Shown here: piece after piece, positions 37,467 to 45,990 of the stretch
Position numbering within the stretch: the stretch's first letter is position 1
How the letters are laid out: each line of letters begins with the position of its first letter
From: Aliiroseovarius sp. S1123
Lineage (GTDB): Bacteria; Pseudomonadota; Alphaproteobacteria; Rhodobacterales; Rhodobacteraceae
Direction of reading: 5' to 3'
Assembly: GCF_023015885.1 (NCBI RefSeq)
Contig: NZ_JALKBE010000002.1
Span: 62,001-126,000, forward strand
Length of the DNA: 64,000 nt
The notes under the pieces: model-generated
What the model saw: only the letters and a program-made list of their open reading frames with translations
Database searches by the model: none
Told to the model about the DNA's origin: nothing
Made by a program: the position numbers and the translations under genes

Positions 37467-38708
37467 TCAGGCGTCCTCGGCTGGACGCATCATCAGCCAG
37501 ATGAGCGAGGCACCGGCCAGTGCAAGGAAGGGGACCATGGCGATGTTCACCGCGCTCCACCCCTCGACAGCGCTGCCGCCCGAGCAGTTCATCAACCCGC
37601 CCGAGGCCAGCGAAGCCACGGTCACGCAGCCAAACACGATCATGTCATTCATGCCCTGAACGCGTCCCCGCTCTTCCGGGGCATGGGCGCCCGCCAGCAT
37701 CGACGTCGCACCAATGAAACCAAAGTTCCAGCCGACGCCAAGCAAGATCAGAGCGACAAAGAAGTTCTCAAGCTCAACCCCTTGCAGGGCGACGACGCCT
37801 GCGAGACCAAGAATGGTCAAGCCGGTGGCGATGACCATACGTGTGCCGAAGCGTGCAATTAGGTGGCCGGTGAAGAAGCTGGGAACGAACATGGCCAATA
37901 CGTGGGCCGTCACGATGTTGCCCGCCATGTCGGTCTCAAACCCGCAGCCCACGACCGCCAGTGGGGTCGAGGTCATGACAAGGTTCATCAGCGCGTAAGA
38001 CACCATCCCGCAGATGATCGCCACGGCAATCACTGGGTCACGCAGAAGCTCCATCCGGGTACGGCCTTTGGGCGCGTCTTCGTGCGGTTTTTCGGGTTTG
38101 GGAATGTCCAGCCCCAGAAACAGAAGCGATCCCAGCAAGTTGATCGCGATAATTGTCAGATAGGCCCCAAGGAAAGGCACGACCATCGCGTCATTGGTCA
38201 GGTTGAACAGCTGCGGCCCGATGATGGCCGAGGCCAAGCCGCCCGCCATGACGTAGGAAATCGCCTTGGGGCGGAACGCGGCCGAGGCAGTGTCGGTGGC
38301 CGCAAAGCGATAGAACCCCTGCGCAGATTGATACAGACCCATGAAGAACGAGCCGATCAGGAAAATCGTGAAGTCGGATTGCATCAAGCCATAGGCGCTG
38401 ATCGCGGCCCCAACCGATCCGCCCAGCGTGCCCAGCCAGAACCCGATCCGACGCCCGAAGGTCTGCATGACCCATGCGACTGGGTTGGCAAAGATCATCG
38501 ATCCGCCCACCATCAGGGAAATCGGCAGGGTCGCCCAGCAGGGGTTCGACGCAAGCGACTGCCCGGCCAGACCGGCCATGGTGAAGATCATCGGCATCTG
38601 CGCGCCCAAAATAGCCTGCGCAAGCACAAGAATGGTCACATTACGCTTGGCGCGCGCGTCATCAGAAGGTGTCAGGGTCGTATCGGTCATGCGCATATGC
38701 GTATCCAT
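37467..38708 (-). CDS. MFS transporter of unknown substrate
   Basis: 413 residues with about twelve hydrophobic helices. Early loop motif: MQTFGRRIGFWLG; mid loop: GHLIARFGTRMVIATG. The centre holds a charged loop (PKPEKPHEDAPKGRTRME). Transport substrate cannot be read. The gene is 57 bases after cobB and may belong to its transcript, though no link to cobalamin is visible. Start ATG 38708 has a weak AGG site; ATG 38696 and 38690 are alternatives. Confidence 0.85.
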   Translation of the reverse strand: MDTHMRMTDTTLTPSDDARAKRNVTILVLAQAILGAQMPMIFTMAGLAGQSLASNPCWATLPISLMVGGSMIFANPVAWVMQTFGRRIGFWLGTLGGSVGAAISAYGLMQSDFTIFLIGSFFMGLYQSAQGFYRFAATDTASAAFRPKAISYVMAGGLASAIIGPQLFNLTNDAMVVPFLGAYLTIIAINLLGSLLFLGLDIPKPEKPHEDAPKGRTRMELLRDPVIAVAIICGMVSYALMNLVMTSTPLAVVGCGFETDMAGNIVTAHVLAMFVPSFFTGHLIARFGTRMVIATGLTILGLAGVVALQGVELENFFVALILLGVGWNFGFIGATSMLAGAHAPEERGRVQGMNDMIVFGCVTVASLASGGLMNCSGGSAVEGWSAVNIAMVPFLALAGASLIWLMMRPAEDA

Positions 38709-38765
38709 GCATGCCTACTTTGACCAGAGCGAAATTGTACCCCTGAATGCGGGCGGATGTCGCAG

Positions 38766-40043
38766 TCAGACCCGGTCGATCAGATGCGCGAAGCTGCCCG
38801 AGATATTGCCTTCGATCAGTCCCATAGGTGTCAAGGCGCGGCCTTCGGCGTCTGTGGCATCAAACAACGGCGCGCCTTCGGCCAGAAGCGTGGTGGCATA
38901 GTGGAACTCATGCGCGTTCCAGTGTCCAGCGAACGGACCCTCGGCGGCGTGTAGCGCGCGATAACCAAGATGCAGTTTGCGTTGTGCAAAGCTGGTTTCC
39001 AGCCCAAGCAGCCCCAGCATTTCGTGGCGTTCGCCGTCCTTGTCGGTGATCGCGCGGCCAAGGGTCATATAGCCGCCACACTCGCCATAGATCGGGCAGG
39101 TGGCCGCGCGCATCCCCTGTTTGAAGGTCTCTGCCGCCGCCAGTTTGCCCGCGTGAAGCTCAGGGTATCCGCCGGGCAGAAAGATGAAATCGGCATCCGG
39201 GGCAGGGGCCTGATCTGCCAGCGGCGAGAAGGGCAACACCTCGGCCCCGGCAGCGCGCCAGTCGGACAGGATGTGCGGATAGGCAAAGGCAAACGCCTTG
39301 TCCGATGCGACGGCGATCCGCTGGCCCGGAGGCGTCAGCCGGGTGGCAGCGCCCGGCGCGTCTGCCGCGTATCCAGCCAGAGCAACCAGCGCATCAAGGT
39401 CAATCGCTGCTTCGACCACATCTGCGACTCGGTCCAGATAGGCCTGCAGATCGGGATGTTCTTCGGCCTGCACCAGCCCCAAATGGCGCGAGGGGTGCTC
39501 CAATCCCGACTGACGATAGACCGCGCCCAGCACCGGGATCAGGCTGTCTTGCAGGCTTGCGCGCAGCATTGCCTCGTGACGCGGGCTGCCCACATGGTTC
39601 AGGATAACGCCCGCAACGCGCACGTCCGGGTCGTGTTGGGCAAAGCCGTTCACCAGCGGCGCGACCGAGTGTGCCAGACGGGCGCAATCGACCACCAGAA
39701 CAACGGGAAGCCCGAATGTGCGGGCCAGATCTGCGGTTGCGCCACGTCCTTGCGGCGGCGCGCCGTCAAACAGACCCATCGCGCCTTCGACTAGCAAAAG
39801 CTCGGCGCCAGAACGCGCCAGATCGTGCAGCCGTGCCGGGCCCATGGCCCAAGCGTCCAGATTGGGGCACTCGCGCCCGCAGGCGGCGGCATGAAAGCGA
39901 GGGTCGATATAGTCGGGGCCGGATTTCGCCCCGCTGACATCCACGCCACGCCGCGACAGGGCGCGCAGAAGGCCCAAGGTCAGGGTGGTTTTACCGCTGC
40001 CGGACGAGGGCGCGGACAGAATCAATCCGGTCGGTGCGGACAT
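38766..40043 (-). CDS. cobB: Cobyrinate/hydrogenobyrinate a,c-diamide synthase
   Basis: ATP- and glutamine-dependent amidation of the corrin a and c side chains. 425 residues. N-terminal P-loop SAPSSGSGKTT with the DTB-synthase-like fold, SGPDYIDPRFH; C-terminal class I amidotransferase domain with FLPGGYPELHAGKL and the nucleophile Cys in YGECGGYM. Its ATG shares one base with the cobA stop (TGATG), showing translational coupling. Confidence 0.95.
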   Translation of the reverse strand: MSAPTGLILSAPSSGSGKTTLTLGLLRALSRRGVDVSGAKSGPDYIDPRFHAAACGRECPNLDAWAMGPARLHDLARSGAELLLVEGAMGLFDGAPPQGRGATADLARTFGLPVVLVVDCARLAHSVAPLVNGFAQHDPDVRVAGVILNHVGSPRHEAMLRASLQDSLIPVLGAVYRQSGLEHPSRHLGLVQAEEHPDLQAYLDRVADVVEAAIDLDALVALAGYAADAPGAATRLTPPGQRIAVASDKAFAFAYPHILSDWRAAGAEVLPFSPLADQAPAPDADFIFLPGGYPELHAGKLAAAETFKQGMRAATCPIYGECGGYMTLGRAITDKDGERHEMLGLLGLETSFAQRKLHLGYRALHAAEGPFAGHWNAHEFHYATTLLAEGAPLFDATDAEGRALTPMGLIEGNISGSFAHLIDRV

Positions 40044-40912
40044 CAGCGATCCTCGGCCGGGCGGCCACGACCCAGCGGATCGGTGTTGCGCGGTTCCAGA
40101 CCCGCGGCCAAGGCCTGCCAGTCCAAAGCCTGACGCATCAGAACCGCAAGGCCCACGCAGATGATGGCGGGGGCGCCGATGCCTTCGCGATCCGCGTCTT
40201 CAACGCAGGTGCCAAGGGTGGTTTCCAGCACACGCTGATCTGGTGTGGTTGCGTTCATGGTAATGGCGACAGGTTCATCTTCCCCGCGACCGGCAGCAAT
40301 CAACTCGGACCGAATGCGGTCCAGATGCTTCATACCCATATAAATCACGATGACTTGCGAGCCACGCGCGATCGCGGGCCAATTCAGCGAACCGGTCGCA
40401 TTGCCCGACTGGTCATGGCCGGTCACGAAGGTCACGGATTGGTTCACATCGCGGTGCGTTACGGGGATGCCCGCATAGGCCAGTCCGCCAATCCCGGCCG
40501 AAATGCCCGGGATGATGCGGATCGGTACACCATGCTGCACGAGCGTTTGGCCTTCCTCGCCGCCACGCCCAAACACAAACGGGTCGCCGCCCTTCAGGCG
40601 CAGCACACGTTTTCCGTCCCGCGCCAGATCCACCAGTTTCAACGAGATGTCGCGCTGTTTGGCCGACGGCTTGCCGCCACGCTTGCCTGCATAGATCACC
40701 TCGGCCTCGGGGCGCGCCCAGCTGAGGATCTCGGGCGAGACCAGCGCGTCATGCACGATCACGTCCGCCTGCATCAGCGCATTCACCGCGTGAATGGTTA
40801 GAAGACCGGGATCTCCGGGGCCAGCGCCGCACAGCCAAACCCAGCCGGGCTCAAGCGTGGGCCAGTCATGGCCGGGCAAAACAGGGACGGTATATGGATG
40901 CGAGTCAGTCAT
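40043..40912 (-). CDS. cobA: Uroporphyrinogen-III C-methyltransferase
   Basis: Adds two methyl groups to uroporphyrinogen III to form precorrin-2, the branch point to cobalamin and sirohaem. 289 residues. VWLCGAGPGDPGLLTIHAVNAL is the SAM-family start, VLRLKGGDPFVFGRGGEE and PGISAGIGGLAYAGIPVTHR follow. No CysG-type dehydrogenase/chelatase domain is fused. ATG 40912 follows AAGGGG; the longer frame to 41134 lacks a site and overlaps cbiD. Divergent from cbiD with 97 bases between. Confidence 0.95.
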   Translation of the reverse strand: MTDSHPYTVPVLPGHDWPTLEPGWVWLCGAGPGDPGLLTIHAVNALMQADVIVHDALVSPEILSWARPEAEVIYAGKRGGKPSAKQRDISLKLVDLARDGKRVLRLKGGDPFVFGRGGEEGQTLVQHGVPIRIIPGISAGIGGLAYAGIPVTHRDVNQSVTFVTGHDQSGNATGSLNWPAIARGSQVIVIYMGMKHLDRIRSELIAAGRGEDEPVAITMNATTPDQRVLETTLGTCVEDADREGIGAPAIICVGLAVLMRQALDWQALAAGLEPRNTDPLGRGRPAEDR

Positions 40913-41009
40913 GCGCCCCTTATGCACCTGTTGGCCGCGCTCGAAAAGCGTAACTGCGACCTCACAGAACGGATTGGCGGCGCGGATTTGCGCGCCTATA
41001 GTCGTTGGA

Positions 41010-42062
41010 ATGAAAAAGACAGATCCCCAGAAATTGCGCCGCGGCTGGACCACAGGCGCCTGTGCGACGGCCGCCGTAAAGGCCGCGCTGGATGCGTTGT
41101 GGGGGCAGGGTGCGCCTGCCCGTGTGACGATCACGCTTCCGCGTGGAGAAACTCCGGATTTCCTGATTTACGACCTGATCACAGGGGATAATTGGGCGGA
41201 AGCCGCAATTGTCAAAGATGCAGGCGACGACCCAGACGTGACCCACGGCGCGGTGATCCGGGCGCGTGTGGCGCCTGCCAAGCCGGGGCAAGGCGTGTTC
41301 TTTGTCGCAGGCGAGGGCGTAGGCACGGTGACGAAACCTGGCCTGCCAGTGCCCGTTGGGCAACCTGCCATCAACCCTGTGCCGCGCCAGATGATCAAAG
41401 GCGTCGTGCATGAGGCCGCTGCGACATATGACCAGACCGCCGATGTGATCGTCACCATCTCGGTCGAGGATGGGGCGGCGCTGGCGGAGAAAACGTGGAA
41501 TCCACGGCTTGGTATCAAGGGCGGGCTGTCGATTTTGGGCACCACGGGCATTGTGCGCCCGTTCTCTTGTTCAGCGTGGATCGCGTCGATCCATCGAGGC
41601 ATTGATGTGGCGCGGGCCGAGGGGCTGACCCATGTGGCAGGCTGCACGGGGGCGACCTCGGAAAAGGTGGTGCAAGGGCTGATGGGCCTCTCGGACGGGG
41701 CCATGATCGACATGGGCGATTTCGCGGGCGGTATGCTGAAATATCTGGCGCGCAACCCGATTGACCGGGTGACCATCGGCGGCGGCATCGGCAAGCTGAC
41801 CAAACTGGCGCAGGGCGCACGGGATTTGCATTCGGGTCGCAGTCAGGTGAACTTTGAAGTGCTGGCTGAATGGCTGGGGGATCCTGAGGTTTCCAGCATG
41901 AATACAGCCCTGCAAGCATATGAAAAGCATGGGGAAGCCATGTCAAATATGGTCGCGGATAAGGCGCGAGAACAGGCAGTCCAAATCCTGCGTGGCGCGC
42001 CTGTTTCGGTGGACATCGTCGTCATCGACCGAAAGGGCGAGATCATCGCGCAGGCCCTGTGA
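41010..42062 (+). CDS. cbiD: Cobalt-precorrin-5B/precorrin-5 C1-methyltransferase
   Basis: 350 residues. LRRGWTTGACATAAVKAALDAL is the diagnostic N-terminus of CbiD; VTITLPRGETPDF and ITISVEDG-like strands follow, with GCTGATSEKVV and NMVADKAREQAV near the end. In the anaerobic pathway the family methylates C-1; in aerobes with CobK it appears to replace CobF (family knowledge, not proven here). The ATG has only a weak GGA site. Coupled to cobK by a GTGA overlap. Confidence 0.92.
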   Translation: MKKTDPQKLRRGWTTGACATAAVKAALDALWGQGAPARVTITLPRGETPDFLIYDLITGDNWAEAAIVKDAGDDPDVTHGAVIRARVAPAKPGQGVFFVAGEGVGTVTKPGLPVPVGQPAINPVPRQMIKGVVHEAAATYDQTADVIVTISVEDGAALAEKTWNPRLGIKGGLSILGTTGIVRPFSCSAWIASIHRGIDVARAEGLTHVAGCTGATSEKVVQGLMGLSDGAMIDMGDFAGGMLKYLARNPIDRVTIGGGIGKLTKLAQGARDLHSGRSQVNFEVLAEWLGDPEVSSMNTALQAYEKHGEAMSNMVADKAREQAVQILRGAPVSVDIVVIDRKGEIIAQAL

Positions 42063-42790
42063 AAATCCTGCTTCTGGCCGGAACCGGCGAGGCGCGCGCC
42101 TTGGCAAAGCTTTTGGCGGATCACGGACAGGAGGTTCTGGCCTCTCTTGCCGGAGTCACGCGCGCGCCTGCGGCCTATCCCGTGCCGACGCGCATCGGTG
42201 GCTTTGGAGGAAAAGCGGCGCAACAGGCCTTTATGACCAAGCATGGATTTGACGCGGTGGTGGATGCGACGCATCCTTTTGCGGCACAGATTTCAAGTCG
42301 AAGCCATGAAATTAGCGGCATACTTTCAATTCCTTACCTGCGTTTATTAAGGTCGGAATGGCGTGCGGAAAGTGGCGATGGCTGGCGCTTTATCGATCAG
42401 CCCGGAGAGGCCTCGGCGCATATCCCAACCGGTGCGCGGGTGTTTTTGGCAACTGGGGCCGCGTCTGTGGCGGATTGGGCAGAGCTGGCTGAAGGGCGCA
42501 CTCTGTTTTGTCGCCGTGTGGACGCGACCGACGATCCCTTTCCCTATGATGGGGGCTGGATCGTTGGGCGTCCTCCGTTCTCGCTGGAAGAGGAATTGAA
42601 TACGCTGCGCAGCCTCAGCATCACCCATCTTGTCAGTAAAAACGCCGGCGGGCCGACCAGCGCCAAGCTGTTGGCCGCGCGCCAATTGGGGCTGCCTGTG
42701 GTGATGCTGAACCGCACCGCATTGCCCGATTGCGATTGCGTTGAAACCCCGGACGAGGCGCTGGCATGGCTGACCACTCTGAAAGCTTGA
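42059..42790 (+). CDS. cobK: Precorrin-6A reductase
   Basis: Reduces the macrocycle to precorrin-6B with NADPH. 243 residues. The nucleotide-binding start KILLLAGTGEARALAKLL and VVDATHPFAAQISSRSHEI, followed by LRLLRSEWRAESGD, are CobK/CbiJ family marks; HLVSKNAGGPTSAKLLAARQLGLPVV is near the C-terminus. Start GTG 42059 overlaps the cbiD stop. Its last 25 bases overlap the start of the glycosylase gene. Confidence 0.93.
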   Translation: MKILLLAGTGEARALAKLLADHGQEVLASLAGVTRAPAAYPVPTRIGGFGGKAAQQAFMTKHGFDAVVDATHPFAAQISSRSHEISGILSIPYLRLLRSEWRAESGDGWRFIDQPGEASAHIPTGARVFLATGAASVADWAELAEGRTLFCRRVDATDDPFPYDGGWIVGRPPFSLEEELNTLRSLSITHLVSKNAGGPTSAKLLAARQLGLPVVMLNRTALPDCDCVETPDEALAWLTTLKA

Positions 42791-43407
42791 TCCAAGGGCA
42801 GGGCTGTTTGCAGCGCGAGGCGAGGCAGCTTTGCGCGCGCGAGCCGCGCTTTCTGCCCATTTTCGATCAACTGGATGAGATCCCACTTCGGCTGCGCCCG
42901 GATGGATTTTCGGCGCTGATGTTTGCAATCGTGGGGCAGCAGGTCTCGACCGCATCAGCGGCGGCGATCTGGGGGCGGGTGCAGGCGGCTGGTTTTGATA
43001 ACACGGACAACGTCGCTCGTGCCAGCGATCAGGATCTGGCGGATGTCGGCCTGTCGCGCCCGAAAATCCGCTATGCCAAGGCTTTGGCTGAGGCCGGGAT
43101 CAACTACCCGGCGCTGCATGATTTGCCCTCGGATCAGGTGATAGAGACCCTGACTGCTGTGCCCGGCATCGGGATGTGGACGGCCGAGATCTATGCGCTG
43201 TTTGCGTTGGCCCGCGCGGATGTCTTTCCAGCTGGCGACCTGGCCCTTCAAGAGGCCGCGAAACGCCTGTTTGATTTGCCCGACAGGCCGAAAGAAAAGG
43301 CGATGCGTGCCATGGCGGGGGACTGGTCCCCCAACAGGGGCGTTGCGGCGCGGTTGCTCTGGGCCTATTACCGCATGGAAACAGAACGCGAAGGGATAGG
43401 CGAATGA
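42766..43407 (+). CDS. DNA-3-methyladenine glycosylase II (AlkA-like)
   Basis: 213 residues of the helix-hairpin-helix glycosylase superfamily. IVGQQVSTASAAAIWGR begins the core, LTAVPGIGMWTAEIYALFAL is the hairpin, and the catalytic aspartate is in FPAGDLALQEAAKRL. Removes alkylated bases to begin base excision repair. GAGG precedes ATG 42766. It overlaps cobK by 25 bases and the next gene by four (ATGA), so it is embedded in the cobalamin operon without a functional link. Confidence 0.92.
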   Translation: MADHSESLIQGQGCLQREARQLCAREPRFLPIFDQLDEIPLRLRPDGFSALMFAIVGQQVSTASAAAIWGRVQAAGFDNTDNVARASDQDLADVGLSRPKIRYAKALAEAGINYPALHDLPSDQVIETLTAVPGIGMWTAEIYALFALARADVFPAGDLALQEAAKRLFDLPDRPKEKAMRAMAGDWSPNRGVAARLLWAYYRMETEREGIGE

Positions 43408-44087
43408 CCCGCATCTTGGAAAGCAAACGGCGCGAAGCGGCCTCGGGCACCACCAAATCTGTGGTGGTGTTCCTGCATGGCTATGGCGCGGATGGTGCAG
43501 ATTTGCTGGGGCTGGCCGATCCGCTGTCCGAGCATATGCCGGACACCACCTTTATTGCGCCCGACGCGCCCGAAAAATGCCTGGGCAACCCGATGGGGTA
43601 CCAGTGGTTCCCGATCCCGTGGCTGGACGGCTCGTCGGAAGAAGACAGCATGCGCGGCGTCGATATGGCCACCGCTGACATCAACGCCTTCCTTGATCAG
43701 GTGCTGGAAGACGAGGGCATCGAGCCGTCTCAGCTTATCGTCTTCGGCTTCTCGCAAGGCACGATGATGAGCCTTCGCGTGTTGCCCCGCCGGGATGAAC
43801 CGATTGCCGGATTGGTGGCGTTTTCTGGCCGGATGCTGGAACCTGATCAGTTTGCTGAAAATGTGGTGTCGAAACTGCCCATTCTGCTGGTGCATGGCGA
43901 TCAGGATGACATGGTACCTCCGGGTCATTTCAGCGAAAGCGGAGAAGTTTTGCAGGCCGCAGGTTTTGAAACCTACGGCTTCATCATGAAGGGCACAGGG
44001 CACGGAATCGCGATGGACGGTCTGTCTGTGGCGCTTAGCTTCATGCGGGACAATCTGGGGATGACCCCGGCAAAGGCCGCAAACTGA
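43404..44087 (+). CDS. Phospholipase/carboxylesterase family hydrolase
   Basis: 227-residue alpha/beta hydrolase. FLHGYGADGADLLGL has the oxyanion region, GFSQGTMMSLRV holds the nucleophile serine (GxSxG), DQDDMVPP the acidic residue and GTGHGIAMDGL the histidine. Members cleave short acyl or lysophospholipid esters. Coupled to the glycosylase gene by ATGA. It is the last gene of the cbiD-cobK-alkA group. Confidence 0.9.
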   Translation: MTRILESKRREAASGTTKSVVVFLHGYGADGADLLGLADPLSEHMPDTTFIAPDAPEKCLGNPMGYQWFPIPWLDGSSEEDSMRGVDMATADINAFLDQVLEDEGIEPSQLIVFGFSQGTMMSLRVLPRRDEPIAGLVAFSGRMLEPDQFAENVVSKLPILLVHGDQDDMVPPGHFSESGEVLQAAGFETYGFIMKGTGHGIAMDGLSVALSFMRDNLGMTPAKAAN

Positions 44088-44160
44088 TCACATCTGGCCG
44101 ACCGGCTGTCACATCCCTGAGATAATCTGATGATATCCCGCTGGCGACCCCATATGTTGG

Positions 44161-44231
44161 GGTTGTCAGGTTGTCTTATCAATATATAGTCAACCTATAA
44201 GCATGGGGCGGGTGTCCCCGCCCCGACAACC
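44161..44231. other. Three-stem structure (three-way junction-like) upstream of the HNH gene
   Basis: Outer stem GGTTGTC (44161-44167) with GACAACC (44225-44231). Inside: AGGTTG (44168-44173) with CAACCT (44191-44196), and GGGGCGGG (44205-44212) with CCCGCCCC (44217-44224). GGTTGTC is directly repeated at 44169, so pairings could compete. A TTGTCA-N16-TATAGT promoter-like pair overlaps, so this may be DNA operators instead. Confidence 0.45.
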
Positions 44232-44267
44232 GATTGAGGATGTATACGGGCGAGGATTGGATGCGTC

Positions 44268-44852
44268 ATGGATGGAGATTTCAGGACAGACTTTGTACGT
44301 GAAGGCGGTGGTGTCAAACAGCGCTCGGCCTTGGTGTTGAACGCGGATTTTAGGCCCTTGTCCTATTATCCGCTGTCCCTGTGGCCGTGGCAGGAGGCCG
44401 TGAAAGCGGCGGTGCTAGATCGGGTGAATATATTGGCCGAATATGACGAGGTGGTCAGAAGCCCGTCACTTGAGCTGAAGATCCCCTCGGTCGTGGTTCT
44501 GAAAGACTATGTGAAACCTCAAAAGCGCGTGGCCTTCACGCGCTTTAATTTGTTCTTGAGGGACGAATTTTGCTGCCAATACTGCGGTGCGAAGGGGGAT
44601 CTGACCTTTGACCACGTGGTGCCGCGCGCCGCTGGGGGCGTAACCAGCTGGGAAAACGTGGTGGCGGCCTGTCAGCGGTGCAACTTGCGCAAGGGCTCGA
44701 AGCCTTTGCGGCACTCGGGGCTGTCCCTGCGCAAGCCCGCGCGCCAGCCCACGGCAGAAGAATTGCGCAATGTCGGGCGCAAGTTTCCACCCGGCCATTT
44801 GCACGACAGTTGGATGGATTTTCTCTACTGGGATACGGAACTTGACGCCTAA
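44268..44852 (+). CDS. HNH endonuclease family protein
   Basis: 194 residues. The HNH core is CCQYCGAKGDLTFDHVVPRAAGGVTSWENVVAACQRCNLRKG; C-x2-C pairs hold zinc and the catalytic DHVVPR histidine is present. The N-terminal LVLNADFRPLSYYPLSLWPWQEAVKAA and EYDEVVRSPS, LKIPSVVVLKDYV form the conserved family module. These single-copy proteins of many bacteria are housekeeping rather than mobile; the target is unknown. GAGGAT precedes the start at a long spacing. Confidence 0.9.
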   Translation: MDGDFRTDFVREGGGVKQRSALVLNADFRPLSYYPLSLWPWQEAVKAAVLDRVNILAEYDEVVRSPSLELKIPSVVVLKDYVKPQKRVAFTRFNLFLRDEFCCQYCGAKGDLTFDHVVPRAAGGVTSWENVVAACQRCNLRKGSKPLRHSGLSLRKPARQPTAEELRNVGRKFPPGHLHDSWMDFLYWDTELDA

Positions 44853-44921
44853 TCTGTCGGATTTCGCATGACGACACGGATTTGACCCGATAGCCTCGTT
44901 CCAACCAGTAAGGAGGCCTTC

Positions 44922-45872
44922 ATGTCCGATCCGTTTTTCACCCCCGTTTCGGGCTTTGACCTGCCGCGTTTTGCCGGTGTGGCGACCTTTATGCGCTTGC
45001 CTTATGTGGACTTCGAACACCCCCGGATTTCCGAGGTGCAGGTCGGTCTGATCGGCGCGCCTTGGGATGGCGGTACGACGAACCGCCCGGGTCCGCGTCA
45101 TGGCCCGCGTCAGTTGCGCGATATGTCCACGATGATCCGGGCTCAGAATGGCGCGACGGGCGTGCGACCCTTCGAGGCGCTGAACTGTGCGGACCTTGGC
45201 GACGTGGCGCCGAATCCTGCAGATGTGATGGATAGCCTGAAACGGATGGAGTCGTTCTATGCCCGTGTCCACGCGGCTGGCATCCGTCCGTTGACCGGTG
45301 GAGGTGACCATCTGTGCACGCTTCCGATTCTGCGCGCGCTGACAAATGATGGACCGGTTGGGATGGTACATTTCGACAGCCATACGGACCTGTTCCACTC
45401 GTATTTCGACGGCACCATGTACACCCACGGCACGCCGTTCCGTCGCGCGGTCGAAGAGGGGCTTCTGGACCCAAAACGCGTGGTGATGATCGGCATTCGC
45501 GGCACGGCCTATGACAACGAAGATCGCGACTTTGCCGACAGTGTGGGTATCCGGGTGATTCCCATCGAAGAGTTCCACGCCCGCGGTGTCGACGACGTGA
45601 TGGCCGAAGCCCGCGAGATTGCCGGGCAGGGTGCCACTTATGTCAGCTATGATATTGATTTCGTTGACCCTGCCTTCGCGCCTGGCACCGGCACACCCGA
45701 GGTGGGCGGGCCGAATTCCTATCAAGCGCTTCAGGTCGTTCGCGCCCTTCAAGGGCTAAACATTATTGGCGCCGATCTGGTCGAGGTTTCGCCGCCCTTT
45801 GATCCAAGCGGCGCGACCGCCTATCTGGGTGCTTCGATCATGTTCGAACTGCTGTGCGTGATGGCAGGATAA
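44922..45872 (+). CDS. speB: Agmatinase-family ureohydrolase (copy 2)
   Basis: 316 residues. Metal motifs are GGDHLCTLP, FDSHTDLF and DIDFVDPAFAPGTGTP, all with their aspartates and histidines. NRPGPRHGPRQLRDMS is the family lid. The start has an AAGGAGG site. Compared with the copy at 12477-13439, the first histidine region reads DSHTD instead of DAHTD and the loops differ, so substrate probably differs. Upstream of the zwf operon but separated by 118 bases. Confidence 0.9.
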   Translation: MSDPFFTPVSGFDLPRFAGVATFMRLPYVDFEHPRISEVQVGLIGAPWDGGTTNRPGPRHGPRQLRDMSTMIRAQNGATGVRPFEALNCADLGDVAPNPADVMDSLKRMESFYARVHAAGIRPLTGGGDHLCTLPILRALTNDGPVGMVHFDSHTDLFHSYFDGTMYTHGTPFRRAVEEGLLDPKRVVMIGIRGTAYDNEDRDFADSVGIRVIPIEEFHARGVDDVMAEAREIAGQGATYVSYDIDFVDPAFAPGTGTPEVGGPNSYQALQVVRALQGLNIIGADLVEVSPPFDPSGATAYLGASIMFELLCVMAG

Positions 45873-45962
45873 CACGCCCTCCGGCCCGTCATTTGCTTGT
45901 GACCCGCGATAAGGATGCTAGACTTATGCGCATGAAGCGGTTAGAAGGCCGTGAGTGAAAAA

Positions 45963-45974
45963 GTTAGCGCTAAC
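45963..45974. promoter_or_regulatory. LacI-family-type operator upstream of zwf
   Basis: GTTAGCGCTAAC is a perfect 12-base palindrome with the central AGCGCT typical of LacI-family sites. It ends 16 bases before the zwf start, a position where it would block transcription or initiation. The regulator is not in this window. Confidence 0.7.
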
Positions 45975-45990
45975 ATAACTGGAGTTCCTG

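Noticed and set aside
44268-44852. HNH nuclease as part of a defence or homing system
   Set aside because: The protein belongs to a widespread single-copy housekeeping HNH family and its neighbours are metabolic genes.
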